Shown one piece after another: positions 35,897-43,962 of a DNA stretch of 64,000 nucleotides. The notes below the pieces were generated by a model. That model was not told the DNA's origin and did not search any database. It was given only the letters and a program-made list of their open reading frames with translations. The DNA comes from Nitratireductor alexandrii. GTDB lineage: Bacteria; Pseudomonadota; Alphaproteobacteria; Rhizobiales; Rhizobiaceae. A program made the translations under genes and the position numbers. Numbering within the stretch: position 1 is the stretch's first letter; the number at the start of each line of letters is the position of its first letter. The DNA lies in NCBI RefSeq assembly GCF_004000215.1, contig NZ_RBVY01000004.1, positions 456,351 to 520,350 on the forward strand, read 5' to 3'.

Positions 35897-36199
35897 TGGT
35901 GCGGACGGCGGGACTCGAACCCGCATGGCCGAAGCCGAGGGATTTTCGTACCAGCTACGGCTTTCGCCGCCGCCCCGCAGGGGCGTTTGTGGTCTGGACT
36001 ATACCTTCACCCTAGCCACGGCCTTAGGTGCTGCCCGTCTAGTCTCTACACCTTCCCGAACCATCAAGGCCGCCGGGCTTGGCTCGGGATCGCCATCTGA
36101 CAGGGTTCCCCGAATTTGAGCAGTTCTACAGCCGGGGTTTCCCCCGATGCACTCAGATTTCTTCAAGTCCCTTGTGTCTACCGATTCCACCACGTCCGC
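35897..36199 (-). tRNA. tRNA-Leu, anticodon UAA, interrupted by a group I intron
   Basis: The 303-base gene encodes an 85-nt class II tRNA after removal of a 218-nt intron. The 5' exon (36165–36199) is GCGGACGTGGTGGAATCGGT plus the D-arm/anticodon-stem remainder ending in GGGACTT. The 3' exon (35897–35946) starts AAAATCCCTC and ends with the encoded CCA. The joined anticodon loop is CTTAAAA, anticodon TAA, with the stem AGGGA/TCCCT. The acceptor stem GCGGACG/CGTCCGC and the long variable arm both close. The intron falls between U34 and A35, the site used by cyanobacterial and plastid tRNA-Leu(UAA) introns. Confidence 0.95.
35947..36164 (-). ncRNA. Group I intron (IC3-like) in tRNA-Leu(UAA)
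   Basis: A 218-nt self-splicing intron with no ORF. Intron positions: P1 pairs exon ACUU with intron 11–14 (GAGU), giving the conserved U·G at the splice site. P2 (19–32) has a GAAA tetraloop. P3 CTGC (42–45) pairs with GCAG (131–134), and P4 TCGGG (52–56) with CCCGA (77–81). P6 CCCG (88–91) pairs with CGGG (107–110). P7 GACTA (121–125) pairs with TAGTC (164–168) and forms the guanosine site. P8 is CCTA (137–140)/TAGG (151–154). P9 (196–207) has a GAAA loop. The last base is G218. Core boxes such as CCGAGCCAAGC and GTAGAGACTAGACGG match the Azoarcus and cyanobacterial tRNA introns as I remember them. Confidence 0.94.
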
Positions 36200-36258
36200 G
36201 TGGCCATTCCTGCTAGCAGAACGGGTGACCGGGCTCAATTCCTTACCGTATCTGTCGT

Positions 36259-36501
36259 TTATTGTTCCGATCCGGCCCCATCGTCGGCCGGCGCCCGCGC
36301 CTCAACGTCGGACACATCAACCATCACCTTGTCGGGCACTTCGATGCTGGCCGTCTTCGATCCATCGAAAAATCCGCCGGCAAACAGAATGACGACGACC
36401 AGAAGCGCCACCACCAGGCGCCGGCGATAAACCAGCCGGCTCCACCGCCGCCCGATGTGACGATCGTCGTGCGTCGCGCGGATCTTTTTCCATCGCAACA
36501 T
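36259..36501 (-). CDS. Small single-pass membrane protein, hypothetical
   Basis: An 80-residue protein. The basic N-terminus (RWKKIRATHDDRHIGRRW…YRRR) is followed by one membrane helix (LVVALLVVVILFAGGFF) and a short acidic C-terminal tail. The positive-inside rule places the N-terminus in the cytoplasm. AGGAGCG precedes ATG 36501. It lies 60 bases upstream of the intron-bearing tRNA gene on the same strand and may be co-transcribed with it. No family is recognised. Confidence 0.7.
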   Translation of the reverse strand: MLRWKKIRATHDDRHIGRRWSRLVYRRRLVVALLVVVILFAGGFFDGSKTASIEVPDKVMVDVSDVEARAPADDGAGSEQ

Positions 36502-36839
36502 CGCTCCTTTAGAAACCTGCCAAGTCCTGACGAGTTTCAGCCGGCAACCATGCCGAGGACGGCCATAAACCCGGCCAGCGCGAATACCGGGCCAATCAGC
36601 CATCGCGCTTCCCGAACACTGGTATGCATCGTCCTTTCCCATATTGACCTGCCTGGACGATGTCCGAACACGCCATCGGGTTCCGGCACGCGAAAGTGTA
36701 GAAGACACGAGCGCCGGCGAGGTGCGGACCGGCCGGAAAAGCGGTGCGCGACCGCGGGAACCGCATTGGAGTGCATGCGGGTGATCGACATGCGGCCTGC
36801 TTTCTGCTTCCATCGCACGGCCATTGGAGGGAACTGAAT
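36502..36839. other. Intergenic stretch with only a tiny candidate ORF
   Basis: These 338 bases separate the leftward 80-residue membrane protein from the rightward YeaQ-like gene. Apart from the 30-residue ORF at 36537–36629 I see no gene, RNA or clear repeat. Its right end holds the GGAGGGA ribosome-binding site of the next gene. Confidence 0.5.
36537..36629 (-). CDS. Possible 30-residue membrane peptide
   Basis: The small ORF MHTSVREARW followed by a hydrophobic helix (LIGPVFALAGFMAVLGMVAG) is preceded by AAAGGACG at a good distance, which resembles a ribosome-binding site. It lies directly upstream of the 80-residue membrane protein gene on the same strand. Only the start signal and the membrane-like composition support it; conservation is unknown. 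Confidence 0.4.
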   Translation of the reverse strand: MHTSVREARWLIGPVFALAGFMAVLGMVAG

Positions 36840-37094
36840 ATGGGCATCGAAAGTCTGATCGTTTTCATCATCATCGGTGCGATCGCCGGCTGGCTTGCCG
36901 GGCTGATCGTCAAGGGTTTCGGCTTCGGCCTGCTTGGAAACATCGTCGTGGGTATTGTCGGCGCCTTCATCGCCGGGTTCCTGTTTCCCGCGATCGGCAT
37001 CTCGCTTGGCGGCGGCATCCTCGCCGCCATCATCCACGCCACCATCGGCGCGGTCATTCTCCTGGTGATCATCAAGCTGGTGAAATCGGGCTGA
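36840..37094 (+). CDS. GlsB/YeaQ/YmgE family stress-response membrane protein
   Basis: An 84-residue protein made almost entirely of three hydrophobic helices with Gly zipper character: IESLIVFIIIGAIAGWLAG, GFGLLGNIVVGIVGAFIAGF and GGGILAAIIHATIGAVILL. The family block GxLGNIVVGIVGAxIxG is clear. Members are small transglycosylase-associated or stress-induced membrane proteins of unclear mechanism. ATG 36840 has GGAGGGA seven bases upstream. A strong terminator follows. Confidence 0.92.
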   Translation: MGIESLIVFIIIGAIAGWLAGLIVKGFGFGLLGNIVVGIVGAFIAGFLFPAIGISLGGGILAAIIHATIGAVILLVIIKLVKSG

Positions 37095-37113
37095 CATCGC
37101 ACGGCAAACCACG

Positions 37114-37149
37114 AAAAACGGCCGGTCCCAACGGGACTGGCCGTTTTTT
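37114..37149 (+). terminator. Rho-independent terminator
   Basis: AAAAACGGCCGGTCCC (37114–37129) pairs with GGGACTGGCCGTTTTTT (one mismatch), leaving an AAC loop and a T6 tail. It ends the YeaQ-like gene and, read the other way, the leftward 78-residue gene beyond it. Confidence 0.85.
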
Positions 37150-37165
37150 CCTCAAGGCCGCGGCC

Positions 37166-37402
37166 TCAGCGCGTATCTGCAGTTTCTTTCGCCCGCCCGG
37201 CGTGTCGCAAACGCAACATCGGCGCCATCCGCCAGGCGATGATCGGCGTCAGCGCGAGACTGACAACAACTACGGCCGGGATCAGATAAGGCGCCCAGGC
37301 CCGCAACGCCGGCACCGACAGCACCGTGACCGCGCCGACCCCGAACAATACCGCATTGACCATCAGGCCGATCATGCCCGCCATGTAAGTGCGCGTGCGC
37401 AT
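37166..37402 (-). CDS. Small two-helix membrane protein, hypothetical
   Basis: A 78-residue protein. The N-terminus MRTRTYMAGMIGLMVNAVLFGVGAV contains the first helix, and YLIPAVVVVSLALTPIIAW contains the second, followed by a basic tail. AAAGGAAAGG precedes ATG 37402, which decides against an upstream extension. It is divergent from adenine deaminase and convergent with the YeaQ-like gene. No family is recognised. Confidence 0.65.
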   Translation of the reverse strand: MRTRTYMAGMIGLMVNAVLFGVGAVTVLSVPALRAWAPYLIPAVVVVSLALTPIIAWRMAPMLRLRHAGRAKETADTR

Positions 37403-37590
37403 CGAAACATCCTTTCCTTTGACGGAAGAACGCGAGCGGCCGAGCACCGGTTCCACGCTGCCGGTCAGCCCCCACGCGACCGAGGCGTTCCGACGACGCG
37501 GCCTGCCCGTTTCTTTTCGCGTTTTCGCCCGCTTGCGACTGGCGCTCGCGCGCCGCTCTTGGCACAGTGCGCCGATAAGGAGACCCGATC

Positions 37591-39408
37591 ATGGCCGCAC
37601 CGATCTTGCCCGCAAACCGCAAGCCGCATCCCTGGACCGAGGTCGCGCCACTCCTGGTCGACGTCGCCATGGGCCGGCGCGCTGCCGATCTGGTGATCCG
37701 CAACGGGCGCTGGGTCAACGTGCATTCCGGCGAGGTAATCCCGGCCACCGACCTGGCGATCGTGGCCGGCCGCTTCGCTTATTGCGGTCCCGACGCCAGC
37801 CACGCCATCGGCGAAGGCACCAAGGTCGTCGACGCGGCCGGACGCTATCTGGTACCGGGCCTGTGCGACGCGCATATGCATGTCGAAAGCGGCATGGTGA
37901 CGGTGACCGAATTCTGCCGCGCCGTCATTCCGCACGGCACCACATCGATGTTCGTCGACCCGCACGAGATCGCCAACGTGCTGGGGCTCGACGGGGTCAG
38001 GCTGATGCACGACGAGGCGGCGGCCCAGGCGATCAACGTCTTTGTGCAGATGCCCTCCTGCGTGCCCTCGGCACCGGGCCTGGAAAACGCCGGCGCGCAA
38101 CTCGGTCCCACCGAGATCGCCGAAGCGATGGGATGGGAAAACATCATCGGGCTCGGCGAGGTGATGAATTTTCCCGGCGTCGCGGCCAACGACCCCACCA
38201 TGACCGGCGAGATCGCCGCCACGGTGGCCGCAGGGCGCACGGTCGGCGGCCACTACGCCTCGCCCGACCTCGGACGCGCCTTTCACGGCTATGTCGCCGG
38301 CGGGCCGGAAGACGACCACGAAGGCACACGCGCCGAGGACGCCATCGCCCGCGTGCGCCAGGGCATGAAGGCAATGCTGAGGCTGGGTTCGGCCTGGTAC
38401 GACGTCGCCGAACAGATCAAGGCGGTGACAGAAAAGGGGCTCGACCCACGCAATTTCATCTTGTGCACCGACGACAGCCATTCCGGCACGCTGGTCAACG
38501 AGGGCCACATGGACCGCGTCGTACGCCATGCGATCGCCCAGGGCCTGAAGCCGGTGACGGCGATCCAGATGGCGACCATCAACACCGCCCAGCATTTTCG
38601 GCTCGAACGCGAGCTCGGTTCGATCGCGCCCGGCCGGCTCGCCGACCTGCTGATCGTCTCCGATCTCGCCACGCTCGAGATCGACGAGGTGTTCGCGCGC
38701 GGCGTCAGGCTGGCCAAGGCCGGCCGGCTCGAAGTCGAGATCCCGCCCTACCCCTATCCGGCAAACGCGCGCGACACGGTCCGGCTCGGCAAGACGCTCG
38801 CCGCGGCCGATTTCGACATCCCCGCCCCCGACAACAGCGCCGAAGTGCGCGCCCGCGTGATAGGCGTGATCGAGAACCAGGCGCCGACCAGGGCGCTGGA
38901 AGCCGATCTTCCAGTCGAGGACGGCATCGTGGCCATGGACCGGCGCAACGATGTCTGCCAGATCGCTCTGGTCGAACGGCACAAGGGCAGCGGCGCCGTC
39001 GTCAACGGCTTCGTGTCTGGCTTCGGCTATACCGAGGACTGCGCGATGGCCTCCACCGTCGCGCATGATTCGCATCACATGATCGTCGTCGGCACCAACA
39101 AGGACGACATGGCGCGCGCGGCCAACCGGCTCGGCCAAGTCGGCGGCGGGGTGGTGATGGTCTCGAAGGGCAAGGAGCTGGCCCTGGTGGAAATGCCGAT
39201 CGCCGGGCTGATGTCGGACGAGCGCGCCGAGATCGTCGCCGCCAAGGCCGAAAAACTGTCGGCGGCGATGCGCGACATGGGCTGCTCGCTCAACAACGCC
39301 TATATGCAGCACTCGCTGCTGGCGCTGGTCGTCATTCCGGAACTGAGAATTTCCGATCTCGGCATCATCGACGTGACCAGGTTCCAGAAGGTGGATCTGT
39401 TCGTTTGA
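37591..39408 (+). CDS. ade: Adenine deaminase
   Basis: A 605-residue amidohydrolase that converts adenine to hypoxanthine. It begins PHPWTEVAPLLVDVAMGRRAADLVIRNGRWVNVHSGEV (two blocks). Metal-binding VPGLCDAHMHVESGM gives the HxH plus carbamylation-region motif. Further landmarks are FVDPHEIANVLG, LCTDDSHSGTLVNEG, RLADLLIVSDL and the C-terminal domain block AFVSGFGYTEDCAMASTVAHDSHHM (one residue differs at its start). With the purine permease and gpt elsewhere in the window it supports purine salvage. It ends directly against the convergent VOC gene. Confidence 0.93.
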   Translation: MAAPILPANRKPHPWTEVAPLLVDVAMGRRAADLVIRNGRWVNVHSGEVIPATDLAIVAGRFAYCGPDASHAIGEGTKVVDAAGRYLVPGLCDAHMHVESGMVTVTEFCRAVIPHGTTSMFVDPHEIANVLGLDGVRLMHDEAAAQAINVFVQMPSCVPSAPGLENAGAQLGPTEIAEAMGWENIIGLGEVMNFPGVAANDPTMTGEIAATVAAGRTVGGHYASPDLGRAFHGYVAGGPEDDHEGTRAEDAIARVRQGMKAMLRLGSAWYDVAEQIKAVTEKGLDPRNFILCTDDSHSGTLVNEGHMDRVVRHAIAQGLKPVTAIQMATINTAQHFRLERELGSIAPGRLADLLIVSDLATLEIDEVFARGVRLAKAGRLEVEIPPYPYPANARDTVRLGKTLAAADFDIPAPDNSAEVRARVIGVIENQAPTRALEADLPVEDGIVAMDRRNDVCQIALVERHKGSGAVVNGFVSGFGYTEDCAMASTVAHDSHHMIVVGTNKDDMARAANRLGQVGGGVVMVSKGKELALVEMPIAGLMSDERAEIVAAKAEKLSAAMRDMGCSLNNAYMQHSLLALVVIPELRISDLGIIDVTRFQKVDLFV

Positions 39409-39780
39409 TCAGCCGAAAGCGGCGGCGATCATGAAACGGTGGCCGTCGGGGCTGCGCACGGCGAATTCGCGCATGCCCCAGGGCCGGTCGGCGGGCGGAA
39501 ACAAAATGTCGGCGCCGCAGCCCGACACCGCCTCGAACCAGGCATCGACGTCGGTCACCTCGAGATAGCCGAAATATTGATGATCGCCCAGATCGCGCGG
39601 ATGGATAGCGTCCGGGCAGCTTCCAAGCATGATCGTGACCTTTCCCGAGCGCACGAACACCCAACCGTCGGGTTCGCCAACGATCTCGAACCCCATCACC
39701 TCGACCCACCAGCGGGCGGTGACCCGGGCATCCGGCACGGCAAGCACGTGGGCTGCACCGCGCATAGCCTGCGGCATCAC
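39409..39780 (-). CDS. VOC (glyoxalase/bleomycin-resistance) family protein
   Basis: A 123-residue single-domain VOC protein with paired beta-alpha-beta-beta-beta modules. The first module is AAHVLAVPDARVTARWWVEVMGFEIVG, and the second begins HQYFGYLEVTDVDAWFEAVSGCGADIL, with DRPWGMREFAVRSPDGHRFMIA as the closing strand. Possible metal ligands are His at the start of module 1 and Glu near the end. The substrate is unknown. It overlaps the upstream alpha/beta hydrolase gene by four bases and abuts ade at its stop. Confidence 0.85.
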   Translation of the reverse strand: MMPQAMRGAAHVLAVPDARVTARWWVEVMGFEIVGEPDGWVFVRSGKVTIMLGSCPDAIHPRDLGDHQYFGYLEVTDVDAWFEAVSGCGADILFPPADRPWGMREFAVRSPDGHRFMIAAAFG

Positions 39781-41009
39781 TCCACCCCGACCGTCGAAAG
39801 AACCTCGGCCGGCGTGGTGATGACGATGCTGGCCGCCGAAACCGCGGTTTGGCCGAGCCCCTTGGCAAGGTTCTCAATATTGCCGGCAAGGTCGGTGCGG
39901 CGCTGCACGAACGTGTCGCCGGCCTTCAGTCGGTCACCGATCAGCTTCACCAGCACAGGGTTGTCAGCGAACTTGGTGTGGTTGAGCCGGTCGCCCGCCT
40001 CGACGTCGGTGACATTGACGACGACGATGCCGTAACTGGCGATGTCGTCGGCATCGGAATATTCGCCGAGCCTGGGCCGATTGCCGGCGATCAGGCCGGA
40101 CAGGTTCAGCGCTCGGTCGTTTTGCGACAGCATCACGAAAAACGGCTTGTCCGGTTTGCCGTAACGCTTCATCTGGCTCTTGAACACGTCGACATCGACA
40201 TCCGGCGAGGCCAGAACGACGTCGCCGAGCTTGCCGCCGACATCGCGATCCCCGGAAATGGCGAGTTGGCGCAAGGCCTCCAGCGTCAGCCAGTTGCCCA
40301 TCGAATGGGCGATGATGTCGATGCGTTGCGCACCCGCGCGACGCACCAGCCGCAGCGTGCGCTCCAGCCCGTCGCGCGCGGTGGTGGCCGAATCGCGATC
40401 GTAGACATAATCGACGGTGCGCCCGCGCGAGGCCCAGGTGAAAAGCACCGGCGCGCCGTCATAGCCGGCATCGTGCACGATCTGCGTCAGCCGGTAGACG
40501 GCCTCGTCGAAACGGGTGTTGTAACCGTGGATGAAGACCAGCGCCCTGCCCCCACGCGCGGCGATCGCCTTGGCGAGCCCGGCCTGGAAGGCCGCCTCGT
40601 CCTCGTAGCCGCCGACCCCGGTTGCGGTGAAATATTTGGCCGGGTCGCGGGTGCTGTTCTTCGGCCGCTCCAGCGCGCCGGTCTTGTGGATCGCCGGCAC
40701 CGTCACGTCGGTCACGGCAAAGTTCAGCGCCAGCGAGCGCTCGCCGTCAAAGACCTCGCGCGGCTCGGTCGAGCGCCGGCGGGTGGTGGCCACGAACAGG
40801 CGGTGTTCGCCGACGATCTCGGCCGTGGTCGCCGACACGGTTTCGCTCCCCACCAGCAGATGCGCGCCCTTGTTGGCGCAGCCCGCGAGCGAGGCGACCA
40901 GCATGCCCAAAGCCAGAAATTTCAGGAATTTCGTCGCGCGCGACAGGATCAGACCTCCATGCCTGTGCCCTTCGATAAGCAGATTGACCCGACGGCGTCT
41001 ACCCGTCAT
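39777..41009 (-). CDS. Lipoprotein alpha/beta hydrolase (DUF900 type)
   Basis: A 410-residue secreted hydrolase. The N-terminus is basic, then LGMLVASLAGCAN forms a lipobox with Cys near residue 43. The hydrolase domain contains ALVFIHGYNTRFDEAVYRLTQIV and the nucleophile elbow DIIAHSMGNWLTLEAL (Ser in AHSMG). DVFKSQMKRYGKP and the following strands are typical of the DUF900 family. The C-terminal region (LIGDRLKAGDTFVQRRTDLAGNIENLAKGLG) may be a helical extension. The substrate is unknown; esterase activity is inferred. The start may lie further downstream, since the first 25 residues are atypical for a signal peptide. Confidence 0.83.
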   Translation of the reverse strand: MTGRRRRVNLLIEGHRHGGLILSRATKFLKFLALGMLVASLAGCANKGAHLLVGSETVSATTAEIVGEHRLFVATTRRRSTEPREVFDGERSLALNFAVTDVTVPAIHKTGALERPKNSTRDPAKYFTATGVGGYEDEAAFQAGLAKAIAARGGRALVFIHGYNTRFDEAVYRLTQIVHDAGYDGAPVLFTWASRGRTVDYVYDRDSATTARDGLERTLRLVRRAGAQRIDIIAHSMGNWLTLEALRQLAISGDRDVGGKLGDVVLASPDVDVDVFKSQMKRYGKPDKPFFVMLSQNDRALNLSGLIAGNRPRLGEYSDADDIASYGIVVVNVTDVEAGDRLNHTKFADNPVLVKLIGDRLKAGDTFVQRRTDLAGNIENLAKGLGQTAVSAASIVITTPAEVLSTVGVE

Positions 41010-41102
41010 GACGGCAAGAATGCGGCGCCGGCGAACACATTGTCTTGCGCGCTGTCACGGTTTTGTCCGGAATCGCAGATGCCTGAGGTGGCAGCCGGCC
41101 GC

Positions 41103-42560
41103 TCAGCGAGCCCAAAACACCGGCGTGAAGATCACCAGGACGGCCAGGATTTCCAGACGCCCGAGCATCATGGCGAGCGACAATATCCATTTCGCCACAT
41201 CCGGCAGCGGTGCGAAATTGCCCGACGGTCCGATATAGTCGCCGAGGCCTGGACCGACATTGGTGAGCGCGGTCAGCGCCCCGGTCATGGCGGTGATCAG
41301 GTCGAGGCCGGTGGCCGACAACAGCACGGTGGCGATCGCCCACAGCACGAAAAACGAAGAAATGAACAACACCACCGCGCGCTGCATGTCGTCGTCGACC
41401 GGCCGGTCGCCGTAGCGCACCGTCTGGACCGAACTCGGATAGACGAAACGGCGCAGGCCGTTGGCCATCAGTTCGAACAGGATGATGAAGCGATAGGCCT
41501 TGATGCCGCCACAGGTCGAGCCGGAACAGCCGCCGAGAAAGGTGGCAACGAAGGCGCAGGCGACCACGAACGGCCCCCACGACGTGTAATCGTGCGTCGA
41601 GTAGCCGGTGGTGGTGATCAGCGACATGAAGTTGAAGGTGGTGTGCGTCAGGGTCTCGAAAAACGGCGCCCCGGTGGTGATGCGCGTATAGATGGCGGTC
41701 GCCACCGCGAAAAACACCACGTAGCCGGCGAACACGCGGATCTGCGGGTCGCGCAACGCGTCGAGCCGTCCACGTACCATGAACAGGATCAGGATCGAGA
41801 ACGGCAGAGCGCCGATGAACATGAACACGATCGCGATCCACAGGATCGCCGAGTTGTGGGCGAAATAGCCGAACGAGGCGTCATGGGTAGAGAAGCCTGC
41901 CGTGGAGATGGTCGTCAGCGCGTGGTTGAGCGCGTCGAAGCCGCTCATGCCGGCGGCCGCATAGGCGATGCCGCAGGCCAGCGTCAGCGCCGAATAGATG
42001 CTGATCAGACTGATGGTGAAGGTCGACAGCCGCTCGAACGGGCGGTCCTCGATATCGGTCGATTCGATCTTGAAATAGGACACGCCGCCGACATTGAGGA
42101 ACGGCAGGATGAACAGGCCGAGCGCGATCACGCCGAGCCCGCCCATCCATTGCAGAATCGAGCGCCACAACAGCAGGCCCGGCGGCAGGAAGTCGAGACC
42201 GCTCAGCACGGTGCTGCCGGTGGTGGTCGTCGCCGAGACCGATTCGAATACGGCGTCAGCAAGCGACATCTCCAGCGACGAGGCCAGGAACGGCACCGCG
42301 CCGACCATCGCCGTCGTCGCCCAAAGCAGATTGACCATCAGAAAGCCGAAACGCGAGGAGACCGGCGGCGGCCGGCCTTGGGTGGCGAGCGCGACGGCAA
42401 GCGAGAGCCCGCCGGTGAAGAACGCCGACAGCGCGAACACCCGCCAGTCCGGATTGCCCTGATAGAGGTCGACGAAAGCGGGGATCAGCATCGCCAGCGA
42501 CAGGTAGATCCCAAAAATCGCGGCTATGTGGATCGCGGCGCGGAAGGCGAAGCTCTGCAC
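41103..42560 (-). CDS. TrkH-type potassium uptake protein
   Basis: A 485-residue Trk/Ktr/HKT channel subunit with about ten helices in four pore repeats. Filter-region segments include SATTTTGSTVLSGLD (first repeat), TTISTAGFSTHD (second), SLITTTGYSTHDYTSW (third) and ALTALTNVGPGLGDYIGP (fourth). The first helix begins FRAAIHIAAIFGIYLS. The start is called at GTG 42560, because the ATG-started ORF adds about 80 Arg/Ser-rich residues unlike TrkH, and GTG gives the normal length. TrkH works with cytoplasmic TrkA, which is not in this window. Confidence 0.88.
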   Translation of the reverse strand: MQSFAFRAAIHIAAIFGIYLSLAMLIPAFVDLYQGNPDWRVFALSAFFTGGLSLAVALATQGRPPPVSSRFGFLMVNLLWATTAMVGAVPFLASSLEMSLADAVFESVSATTTTGSTVLSGLDFLPPGLLLWRSILQWMGGLGVIALGLFILPFLNVGGVSYFKIESTDIEDRPFERLSTFTISLISIYSALTLACGIAYAAAGMSGFDALNHALTTISTAGFSTHDASFGYFAHNSAILWIAIVFMFIGALPFSILILFMVRGRLDALRDPQIRVFAGYVVFFAVATAIYTRITTGAPFFETLTHTTFNFMSLITTTGYSTHDYTSWGPFVVACAFVATFLGGCSGSTCGGIKAYRFIILFELMANGLRRFVYPSSVQTVRYGDRPVDDDMQRAVVLFISSFFVLWAIATVLLSATGLDLITAMTGALTALTNVGPGLGDYIGPSGNFAPLPDVAKWILSLAMMLGRLEILAVLVIFTPVFWAR

Positions 42561-42690
42561 GAAAAGCAAACCCCGATCTGAGCGGCTGCCGGACTCCTCC
42601 CGGCCCCGCCATCTTGGCGCGCCGACAGTGGCGGGACGCGGCCTTTTATGCAATAGGGCGCGAAGGTGCAACCGGGAGGTGGAAGGGATC

Positions 42691-43962
42691 GTGGTCGACA
42701 AGTCTGGGCTCGCCGGTTTCGCGACCCGCGTGGACAAGGCCGCGGAGGCCCTGCGCACGCTGTTTGCCGAAACGCCGCTGCAGGAAAACGAGCACCTGTC
42801 GCGCAAGACGGGCGCGCGCGTCTTCCTGAAGCGCGAAGACCTGACCCCGGTGCGGTCCTACAAGATCCGCGGCGCCTACAATTTCTTCCGCAAGGCGCTG
42901 GCGCGCCCCGACGCGCCGCAGTCCTTCGTGTGCGCGTCGGCCGGCAATCACGCCCAGGGCTTCGCCCATGTCTGCCGCCAGATGCGCAAGACCGGCGTGA
43001 TTTTCATGCCGGTCACCACGCCGCGCCAGAAGATCGACAAGACGGCGACGTTTGGCGGCGATTTCGTCGACATTCGCCTGACCGGCGACTTTTTCGACGA
43101 ATGCCTAGCCGCGGCACTGGCCCACGCCGACGAGACCGGAGCGCTGATGGTGCCGCCCTTCGATCATGTCGACATCATCGAGGGTCAGGCGAGCGTTGCG
43201 CATGAAATCGCGCACCAGATGCCGGCCGGAGCGCCCGACATGATGATCCTGCCGGTCGGCGGCGGCGGGCTTGCCGCCGGCGTGACGCGATACGGCGCCG
43301 CAAGCGGCTGGGCGACGCGTTTCGTCTTCGCCGAGCCGGACGGCGCTCCCAGCCTGCGGCGAAGCCTCGAAGCCGGACGCCGCACAAAACTTGCCCAGGT
43401 CGACAATTTCGTCGACGGCGCGGCCGTCGCCGAGATCGGGCGCGAGCCGCTGCGCCACTTAAAGGGTTTCGCCGCCGCGGACGTGCATCTCGTTCCTGAA
43501 AACCGGCTCTGTGCCACCATGGTCGAAATGCTCAATGTCGAGGGCGTGGTGCTGGAGCCGGCCGGCGCGCTCGCCATCGATGCGCTGAAGGATTTTTCGC
43601 ACCAGGATCTGAAGGGCAAGACCGTGGTCGCGGTCGTCTCGGGCGGCAATTTCGACTTCGAGCGCCTGCCCGACGTCAAGGAGCGCGCGCTGCGATTCGA
43701 GGGACTGAAGAAATATTTTGTCTTCCGCTTCCCCCAGCGTCCGGGCGCGCTGCGCGATTTCCTCGACCTGCTCGGCCCCGAAGACGACATCGTGCGGTTC
43801 GAATATCTGAAAAAATCGGCACGCAATTTCGGCTCGGTACTGATCGGCATCGAGACCAGGCAGAAAAGGAACTTCGCTGCGCTGCAAAAACGCTTCGACC
43901 AGGCCGGCTGGTCCTATCAGGACATTACCGACAACGAGGTGCTGGCGGGTTTCATCATATGA
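42691..43962 (+). CDS. ilvA: Threonine ammonia-lyase (deaminase)
   Basis: A 423-residue PLP enzyme that makes 2-oxobutyrate from threonine for isoleucine synthesis. Lys58 in SYKIRGAYNF is the Schiff-base lysine. FVCASAGNHAQGFAHVCRQM and the PLP-phosphate loop ILPVGGGGLAAGV follow. The C-terminal ACT-like regulatory domain begins KYFVFRFPQRPGALRDFLD and ends QDITDNEVLAGFII. The GTG start at 42691 has GGGAGG and GGAAGG upstream, whereas the longer ATG ORF runs through the divergent trkH region. It overlaps the DUF1697 gene by four bases. Confidence 0.93.
   Translation: MVDKSGLAGFATRVDKAAEALRTLFAETPLQENEHLSRKTGARVFLKREDLTPVRSYKIRGAYNFFRKALARPDAPQSFVCASAGNHAQGFAHVCRQMRKTGVIFMPVTTPRQKIDKTATFGGDFVDIRLTGDFFDECLAAALAHADETGALMVPPFDHVDIIEGQASVAHEIAHQMPAGAPDMMILPVGGGGLAAGVTRYGAASGWATRFVFAEPDGAPSLRRSLEAGRRTKLAQVDNFVDGAAVAEIGREPLRHLKGFAAADVHLVPENRLCATMVEMLNVEGVVLEPAGALAIDALKDFSHQDLKGKTVVAVVSGGNFDFERLPDVKERALRFEGLKKYFVFRFPQRPGALRDFLDLLGPEDDIVRFEYLKKSARNFGSVLIGIETRQKRNFAALQKRFDQAGWSYQDITDNEVLAGFII

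Noticed and set aside
34742-36258. Genomic island with attachment site at tRNA-Leu(UAA)
   Set aside because: Only one gene has foreign composition; no integrase and no repeat of the tRNA 3' end were found nearby.
42561-42806. Longer N-terminus of TrkH (ATG start near 42806)
   Set aside because: The added residues are Arg/Ser-rich and unlike TrkH, and they overlap the divergent ilvA start region; GTG 42560 gives the family length.
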